From Eucalyptus grandis (Eukaryota; Streptophyta; Magnoliopsida; Myrtales; Myrtaceae): a DNA stretch of 64,000 bases. The stretch is taken from NCBI RefSeq assembly GCF_016545825.1, contig NC_052618.1, forward strand, positions 58,892,561 through 58,956,560, given 5' to 3'. The notes below the pieces were generated by a model. The model saw nothing but the letters and a program-made list of their open reading frames with translations, was not told the origin of the DNA and did no database searches. Position numbers and translations under genes: made by a program. Below are positions 58,001 to 64,000 of the stretch, piece by piece (positions within the stretch are counted from its first letter, which is position 1; the number at the start of each line of letters is the position of its first letter).

Positions 58001-59169
58001 CCGTCATTTCCTTTAAATGTTGGTCCTCTCTTACCCAAACATCATCTTTAGTTTTTAGCAAAGAGATTTTGTTTCTAATTCTTCTTTGAATAGCTATGGT
58101 GTGGAAGAATTTTGTGTTGCTATCCCCCATTTTAACCAGCTTATTCTCGATCGCATTCTCCAATACATCTCCTCTTGTTGCTACAATTTTTCTATTTCTT
58201 GTGTTATCTTCTTTACTGCCTCATTATCTTGAGATATGCCCGTGTAATTCATCAAGTCTTGTAATTCATTCTTCAGCCATTCAATCCTCTTTTTTGCGTT
58301 AGAGAATTTATTTTTACTCCACTTCATCAGCTTTTGTGCCACAAGTTGTAGTTTCTCCACCACATTTAATCGCTAGTAATAAATTCAATCCATGTTGCCT
58401 TTACTAGTTGTGCGCATTCCTCATCTTCTTACCAAAAGGCTTCATATTTAAATCTTTTGCCTCTTCGTTTCTACTGTGGGTTGAGTGTTAATATGATAGG
58501 GCTGTGATCAGACCCTATAGCTGGTAGTGCTGAACATTCTAATGTGGGGTGTGCAATTCTCCATTCTAGATTACACAAAGCTCTTCTAGGTGTTTCTTGA
58601 CCAAGTGTTCTCCTTCTCTAGTTATTTGTCCAGGTGAATGCGCATCCTTTGCTTTCCAAGTCCATCAGAGAGCATTGGTGCAGAAAGTCTCTAAAGGCTG
58701 TGAGACAGTAATTTTCTGCTCTTTTCTTCCCCACTTTTTCCCAGTGATATAGAATTTCATTAAAATCCCCCATGCACAGCCAAGGTAGATAATAATGTAG
58801 ACTTTCTCTGTGAATAGCCTCCCATAATAATACCCTCTGCTGAAATTTAACTAGAGCATGTAGAAAAGTAATATGCATTCTCTGTTTGGTTGTTGTAATT
58901 TGACATTGAGCATTGATAGCATTTGCCGAGAAAGAGTCAATAGATAAATGAACCTGGTTATCCCAGAAAATGGCCAAGCCCCCTACTATGCCTTCCGGAT
59001 TCACTAAGAAACTATGCTGAAATTCCAGCCTCCTCCTTATCCGATGCACTTTTTGTTCTTGATTTTTAGCTTCCATAATAAAGATAATATTGAGCCTTTC
59101 CTGAGTCACTAGGACTCTCAAAGTTTGAATTGTCAGGGGTGTGCCCAACCCCTGACAATTCCAACTCAA
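55026..59169 (-). pseudogene. LINE ORF2 remnant: endonuclease, reverse transcriptase, RNase H
   Basis: Apurinic/apyrimidinic-like endonuclease 59169 to about 58500: SWNCQGLG, MEAKNQE, GDFNEI, GSDHSPIIL, with a stop at 58618. Reverse transcriptase 57611-56535 in one long frame (358 codons): QSAFVGGRQIQDN, LDMQKAYDHIEWDF, RGIRQGDPLSPYLF and the catalytic FADDS. RNase H 55553-55026: NIDASF and HCNRESNRPADWLA across a stop. At least four interruptions separate the parts. RNase H at the C-terminus is known for some plant L1 clades. Confidence 0.9.
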
Positions 59170-59174
59170 TATCT

Positions 59175-60474
59175 TTATGGATAATTCAGTGGCTTCTTAG
59201 GGCTAGCCACCAAAGCCCATTGATTTGACTTCTCTATCACTTGAATGGGAGTCTCCACTAGCTGTGTGTTCTCTATGAGTTGTGCTTTTGATGTTTGAGC
59301 ACCATAAGAGCAGAATCGTTTCCCTTTTTTTGAGGAGGATAACTTGGTGCTCTTAGATTTGTGCCTAATTAGTCCCGTTTCGCCTGTTGAGTTCTCTTGC
59401 ATTGCCACCTCCACTTCCTTTAGTTGTTCTTCATATATAACCATTACAGATTCTTCATCTAAACAACAACTTCCTCTCTTTTGGTGGCTTTTTTCTCCCA
59501 TGATTACTAGTGCTCGAGAGGAAGGATTATGGCTATTTTCCTTTTGAGTGGTTTGATAGGCAGCAGTGTTCTGTTCACTGATAAGAGGATTTTGTTTCTA
59601 ATTTTGATCTTGCACCTGTGTCTCCTTTGCAGGTATTTGGCTCTCAGGCACACTCGACCTTCTTCATGTAGATTGTTCTGTTTTCCATAGAAGATTTTCC
59701 TATATGGACTTAGCTCCCGCGCTTCTACTCTTAACCAGTGCCCAAATCTTCCTGGTAAGTTTTCAGCCAATCCTAAATTCTCATAAGGTATTTCTTTACA
59801 AAATGTGGCATAGTGGCCAATTTTCCCACATAAATAACAGTAATGCGGAAGTCTCTCATATTTAAACTTGACCCACAGCCTCTTGCTTTCTAGATTCACA
59901 ATAACTCTAGTCTTCAGAGGGTTTTCCAAATTCAACTTTACCTTTGCCTTGCCAATCCTGTAGTTGTTGTTTCCCTTTGCTTCTAATTTCACTTCTATTA
60001 CTTCACCCAGCTTTGATGCAATGTCTCTAACAATTTCATTTGTCACTCTCCCAAAGGGAAGGCCAGCAAAGTGTACCCAAAAGGCACAATGGTTAAATTC
60101 ATAACACATTTCAGGGGAGTGTCAGGGTCACATTGCTATAATACTAGCAGGTTACTAAAGAAAGACCATGGTCCAGAGTCAAAAACTCTTTGTTTGTCAG
60201 CTTCCGACTGGAAAGAGAAAGAAAAGTAGCCAAACTCTATTACTGCACATGTAAAATTTTCAGTTCTCCAAGCTCTTTTCATAGTATTGACAAAAGCTGC
60301 ATAGTTGACATTCGGCTTGGAGAAAAATTTCCCAAACAGAGTTTTTCGACATTCTAACAAATTCTCTTCTGGAATAGCACCTGTAACATCTACCACATCT
60401 TCTTCAGACCATAGCTTACCTAAGCTCTTGCAGAGGGCAGCAACCCTTCTCTCTTCCTCATATTAATCTGCCAT
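59175..60474 (-). pseudogene. LINE ORF1 remnant
   Basis: A start-like ATG at 60474 is followed by a stop at codon 4, then KLWSEEDVVDVTGAIPEENL and FGYFSFSFQSEADKQRVF (DUF4283-type nucleic-acid-binding fold). After a frameshift near 60120 come FWVHFAGLPFGRV and the knuckle CYLCGKIGHYATFC (CX2CX4HX4C). The last part, 59501-59175, is a lysine- and serine-rich tail. The ORF1 protein would coat LINE RNA. Confidence 0.85.
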
Positions 60475-60525
60475 CTTTTGTTTTCTAGGAATAGGGAGGA
60501 GCAGGAGAAAGCAAACCTATTGTTT

Positions 60526-60784
60526 AACCTATTACTTTTCTTCTTCTTCTTCTTTTTAACTTTTTTAACGCAAGAAGTAGCGATATATTTCTTGAAAAAA
60601 TTGAGATAGGTTTGATTGAAATTATAAATTGTTGTGGACTTCGGTTCTTTCTCTTCGTTAAATTGACGCGTACTTTGAGTTGGCAGAGCCCACATCAGCC
60701 TGCAGAAAAGGCAGATTCAAGCTCCTCCCGCGCAAGGCCACCCTCGTAGCCCCGCCACTGCGCCATCACCTCTTCCGAACCAAG
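60526..60784 (+). promoter_or_regulatory. Upstream region of the eS6 pseudogene
   Basis: Contains a CTT-rich tract (60535-60556) and a GC-richer leader (60700-60784) before the ATGAAG first exon. The LINE insertion separates it from more distal sequence. No confident core promoter element. Confidence 0.35.
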
Positions 60785-62391
60785 ATGAAGGTTCAGTCTC
60801 CTTCTCTCCACCCACGCTCTGATCGAAGGATGCTCGGGAAGTTTTACTCAAATCTTTTTTTTCGGTTTCTCTTTGCTTGTGTGCTTTCGCAGCTCAACAT
60901 CGCCCACCCTACCACTGGCCGCCAGACGAGGTTCGAGATGGACGATGAACAGAAATTGTTAGTTCTCCCTCTCTTTGCTCTTTCTTTATGCTCGTTGGAT
61001 TTAATGCAAGTCGGTCCAATAGTGGGTTTAGTTCTTGAGTTCGACGTCGTGTGGTTGGAAATTCTTTTCTGCGCTTACAGTCTATTCTCGTCGTTTTGCT
61101 TGTTAAGACATTCTGCTGTTGGTGTTGGGGAGTGTGTTCTATGCATTGAGTTTTTCCAACCTGTCTTGATCATCAGTAGCGTATGGGATAAATCCGGATA
61201 TATCCGGATTGCCCTTTTCACAAATCAGGCTTGGCTTTAGATAGAGAAAAGGCTTCATGGGTGGGGGCGGGGGGACTATAAATGCTAAATCTTGAGTAGA
61301 TTTTTCACTTCTTTCCTGCTTGATAAAGAATTTATCTTATCAATGTATGTTCCCATAAACTTTGCAGTTGATGCCGAGTTTGCGTAGTCCTTGGACACTG
61401 CAATACATGTAGTATTTACAATATATGACGTGAATATGTTACATGTGTTCATTCTGCCATTGCTGTAGCCTCTTCGGTTGTCCAGTTCTGCCTAATTTAT
61501 GTGTTTTTTCTCGAATGCCAAATATTATTTGCCGCTGACTAATGGCTTCCACGTCTCGTAGGCGAGTCTGTAGCCTGAAAAGAGGAATGAAATCTTTTCG
61601 TCTTACAATAGGCTTAAAACAGGGCACAAGGTGAGGTGTTAATATTGGCAGCATCTTTGTAGAGTTACTGCTACACTGTCCGATTTGGCATATTTGATGG
61701 CCCAACTTTTATTTCCCTTCTTGAAGTATAAAATAAGGTTTATTCATCATCTGGTCAGGGACCCCTTGCTTCTGCGGATACGGAAGGAGGAATGGAGAGA
61801 GGAGGAGGAAGTCTGTGCGTGGGGGCATTGTCAGCCCTGACCTTTCTGTTCTGAATTTGGTTATCGTAAAGAAGGGCGAGAGTGAGCTCCCTGGTCCACC
61901 GACACCGAGAAACCAAGGATGCGAGGTCCTAAAAGGGCTTTGAAGATTCACAAGTTCTTCAACCTTTCGAAGGAAGATGATGTCTGCAAATATGTCAACA
62001 CTTACCGCAGAACATTTATGACAAAATCTGGTATGTTTCCATGATAGCGCGTGTTCCCCTTATCTATAAGGGAATGAAACTGTCATGTACAGCTAGTGAC
62101 TGTTCTTTACAAATTTACCTTCAATGTCGACCCAGTATCTGTGGCCGCAAAATTATAGGAAAGAAGGTGAGCAAAACCCCCAAGATTCAGAGGTTGGTCA
62201 CTCCATCGACTCTGCAAAGGAAGCATGCGAGGATTGCTGACACGAAGAAAAGAATTGCCAAGGCCAGGGCTGAAGCTGCTGACTGCCAGAAGCTCCTTGG
62301 CACCAGATTGAAGGAGCAGAGAGAACGTCGCAGTGAGAGTTTGGCCAGGAAAAGGTCTCGGCTTTCTGCTGCCTCTAAGCCATCAGCTTAG
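60785..62391 (+). pseudogene. RPS6: Ribosomal protein eS6 (RPS6) pseudogene with introns
   Basis: eS6 is a 40S subunit protein and a target of TOR/S6K phosphorylation at its C-terminus. Exon 1 is ATGAAG (60785-60790). Exon 2, 60893-60957, gives LNIAHPTTGRQTRFEMDDEQ. The next recognisable exon, 61759-62030, begins [19 protein letters not shown], and the last, 62159-62391, covers [20 protein letters not shown] through the serine-rich tail [15 protein letters not shown]. Residues of about 24-80 (one or more exons) are missing from 60958-61758. A one-base deletion near 61893, after ELPG, shifts the frame before [11 protein letters not shown]. Conserved positions are changed (FRGYG to FCGYG, DVRKY to DVCKY). 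Introns are kept, so this is a duplicated, not a processed, pseudogene. Confidence 0.88.
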
Positions 62392-62517
62392 ACCATATCG
62401 GTTGTCTGGAGTTTGATTTTGAGCGGAGTTTACTTTTAAGATTTTTACAGGTTTGAAGTTCAATTTTGATGGCCGTGAGGTCATCTGTTTTTTCCATTTG
62501 GATACTTTGAAGTTACC

Positions 62518-63335
62518 TCTGCTTACTATTGTAGTCAACTTTTTTTTTTTGGTCAAACTATTGTAGTCAACTTCGTAGAGGACTGTTTAGTACAGATACT
62601 GCATCTCTTAATAAACTAAAAAAAAAAAAAAAGCTGAATGCTGCATTATCATTCTTGTAGGAGGTAATATAATGTAATTAATCGTGCCATAAAACATGTG
62701 GCATGTCATGATTTTTGTCTTTCTCTTTGGGGGTCAAATTGTGATTCAATAAATGTACCATCGGTAGGTAATTCTCTCATCGTTATGTAACCATAATTGG
62801 TTAGCACCAATTCAGTGAATTAAAGCCATTAGATCATGTGAAGAATTATTAGAATCAAAATATTGAATGCACTAAGCCCATTGAATTAGATGCATCAAAA
62901 AATCGATCTTTGATCCTCCATCATAAATGATCATTCTATGACCAAACGGGCCCTCAGGTCTTTTTTCCTTTTTAGGTCAAAGAATCCTTGGGTCTAGAGA
63001 AGCTCTTATCCTCATGACTCGTGATATCTATTCAACCATAAGACGCAAGTAGATTAATCTAAAAGAATGATTAGTTTAACTGAGGAGGTATATGCACTAA
63101 CTGAACATGCAATGCAAATTGAAAAACAATACTCAACGATAGTAATCAAATCCACACGGAATTAAAGCCATTACATCATGTGATCTTACGTGAAAAATTA
63201 CTATCGAGATTTAGGATGCACTGAACCCATTGAGATAGGTGCATCTGAAAATTGATCTTGGATCCTCAATTATCAATAATCTTTCAATGACCAAATGGGC
63301 CGTTGGGCCTATAGAAGCCCACATCTCCTCATGGC
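62518..63335. repeat. Sequence related to SCPL intron 3, partly duplicated
   Basis: 62518-63025 follows SCPL intron 3 (27540-27840, 12855-13135) in order: CTTACTATTGTAGTCAACTT, then CTGCATCTCTTAAT, CGCC/GTGCCATAAAAC, TTATGTAACCAT, and ATGACCAAACGGGCC before TCTAGAGAAG. A second partial copy lies at 63160-63335. No SCPL exon is attached. It is either a remnant of a further SCPL copy or an element residing in the intron. Confidence 0.65.
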
Positions 63336-63601
63336 AGAAATGAATTAATCGGTGTCGGAGTCGTCCGAAGTCGTTCTTGATGGAGTTGAAGAAATCCCCG
63401 CTGGAAGGGACGCCCTCGCCGGAAATCTCGAGCCGGTTGAAGTCGTCGGCGTCCGCCGCCGCCGCCGCCACTGCCCTGCCCTAAATCTTCGAGCTCCGCT
63501 AAGCAAACCCATCGGCGGTGGTCCCATCGTTCTTCGAAGCCTTTGGTCTCCCGCGGACCGTCGAATTTGGGGCGAGGGAGGATCTCCCGCCGCCGGGGGG
63601 C

Positions 63602-64000
63602 ATGACGGGACCGTCGCTTGCCGACGGGAGGTCGCCGGCCGGGAAGAAGAGGAGGAGCGGCGGCGGCGGCGGCGGCGAGAGGACCGCTTCCATAAACTCT
63701 CTCGACCACGACATTCTCTGCATGGTCTTCTCCTTGCTCGGCCCCTTCGACCTTGCTCACTGTTCTTCCGTCTGCAAATTCTGGTCTGTCTCTCCCTCTC
63801 CCTCTCCCTCTCCCTCTCCCTCTCGTTTGGCACTTCAGTTCAATTTAGTGCCGAAAGCTGGAAAATTTCTTCGGAGTTATGGTTCTTGAGCTGTCTTTAA
63901 CCCTTCGCTCGCCATTTAGTAGATGATATGTAGTGGGCAGCGCATTGGAACGAGTTGAAGTATGAAGGAATTGGATCGGAAATACCGTGAATTGAAAACT
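63602..64000 (+). CDS. F-box protein, first exon (gene runs past the window end)
   Basis: The ATG at 63602 opens MTGPSLADGRSPAGKKRRSG, a poly-glycine run, then the F-box: INSLDHDILCMVFSLLGPFD continued by LAHCSSVCKFW (about residues 34-61). F-box proteins bind Skp1 in SCF ubiquitin ligases. The exon probably ends at TTCTG (63783) with a donor GTCTGT, phase 2, so the tryptophan is split; that donor is unusual. If it is not used, the frame runs on through a TCTCCC repeat to a stop at 63889, giving a short protein. The substrate-binding domain lies beyond the window, so the subfamily is unknown. 63336-63601 is GC-rich and probably holds the leader. Confidence 0.7.
63788..63829. repeat. (TCTCCC)n microsatellite
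   Basis: About six hexamer units directly after the probable donor site of the F-box first exon. Confidence 0.9.

Larger units (their letters stand above)
54990..60508 (-). mobile_element. L1-type LINE with RNase H, degenerate
   Basis: 5.5 kb on the minus strand, ending in a poly-A tail (T run at 54987-55001 on plus). The 17-bp sequence AAGCAAACCTATTGTTT flanks it at 54973-54989 and 60509-60525, a perfect target-site duplication. Order on the minus strand: ORF1 (DUF4283-like domain, CCHC knuckle), endonuclease, reverse transcriptase, zinc-knuckle region, RNase H. It looks near full length by target duplication and domain content, but is dead because of frameshifts and stops. Confidence 0.93.

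Noticed and set aside
60680..61240. 186-codon plus-strand frame
   Set aside because: It runs through the eS6 first exon, intron 1 and exon 2 in a way that ignores their splice sites; the eS6 exon reading explains the conserved part.
63352..63900. Alternative longer frames around the F-box exon, including a GTG-initiated extension from 63518
   Set aside because: The upstream part has no ATG in the F-box frame before 63602, and the other frames are GC-rich shadows.

Overview
This window is nuclear DNA from a flowering plant, most likely a woody eudicot; I cannot name the species. The evidence is spliced genes with GT-AG introns, plant serine carboxypeptidase-like (SCPL) genes, a plant L1-type LINE that carries an RNase H domain, Copia and Gypsy LTR sequences, and a cytosolic ribosomal protein eS6 relative. 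Most of the 64 kb is transposable-element sequence. There is no prokaryotic material and no CRISPR array.

Layout. 1-9780: most of a minus-strand Tat/Ogre-like LTR retrotransposon with no recognisable coding capacity. Two tandem arrays (43-bp and 28-bp units) lie in what would be its 3' untranslated region. It is inserted in a Copia RNase H remnant (9781-10233), which in turn abuts a 5'-truncated SCPL gene (SCPL1, 10228-18075). SCPL1 exon 6 is split by a 3.9-kb solo LTR. 18076-21602 is decayed repeat DNA, and 21603-24960 is a second solo LTR of the same family. 25803-29788 is an intact seven-exon SCPL gene (SCPL2, 496 aa). 30428-43823 holds an orphan SCPL first exon and a 1.1-kb inverted duplication carrying the last exon of a BTF3/NAC-beta gene. 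That duplication is blown apart by a Copia solo LTR, a Harbinger-like element (with a SINE inside) and a third solo LTR that contains a nested Tat/Ogre-type solo LTR. 45777-49702 is a second intact SCPL gene (SCPL3, 496 aa) with a Copia LTR just upstream. 50267-53335 is another Tat/Ogre-type solo LTR. 53589-53889 is a frameshifted SCPL first exon cut off by a Copia 3' end. 54990-60508 is a degenerate LINE. 60785-62391 is an intron-containing eS6 pseudogene lacking its middle exons, followed by sequence related to SCPL intron 3. 63602 to the window end is the start of an F-box gene.

How it fits together. The functional content is two near-identical secreted serine carboxypeptidases (SCPL2, SCPL3) plus the beginning of an F-box gene. 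The SCPL copies arose by segmental tandem duplication, so one copy often preserves the uninserted site of a transposon found in another. That allowed several insertions to be placed to the base, with target-site duplications. All coordinates, exon borders and target duplications were read by eye; family assignments come from motif recognition, with no database search.
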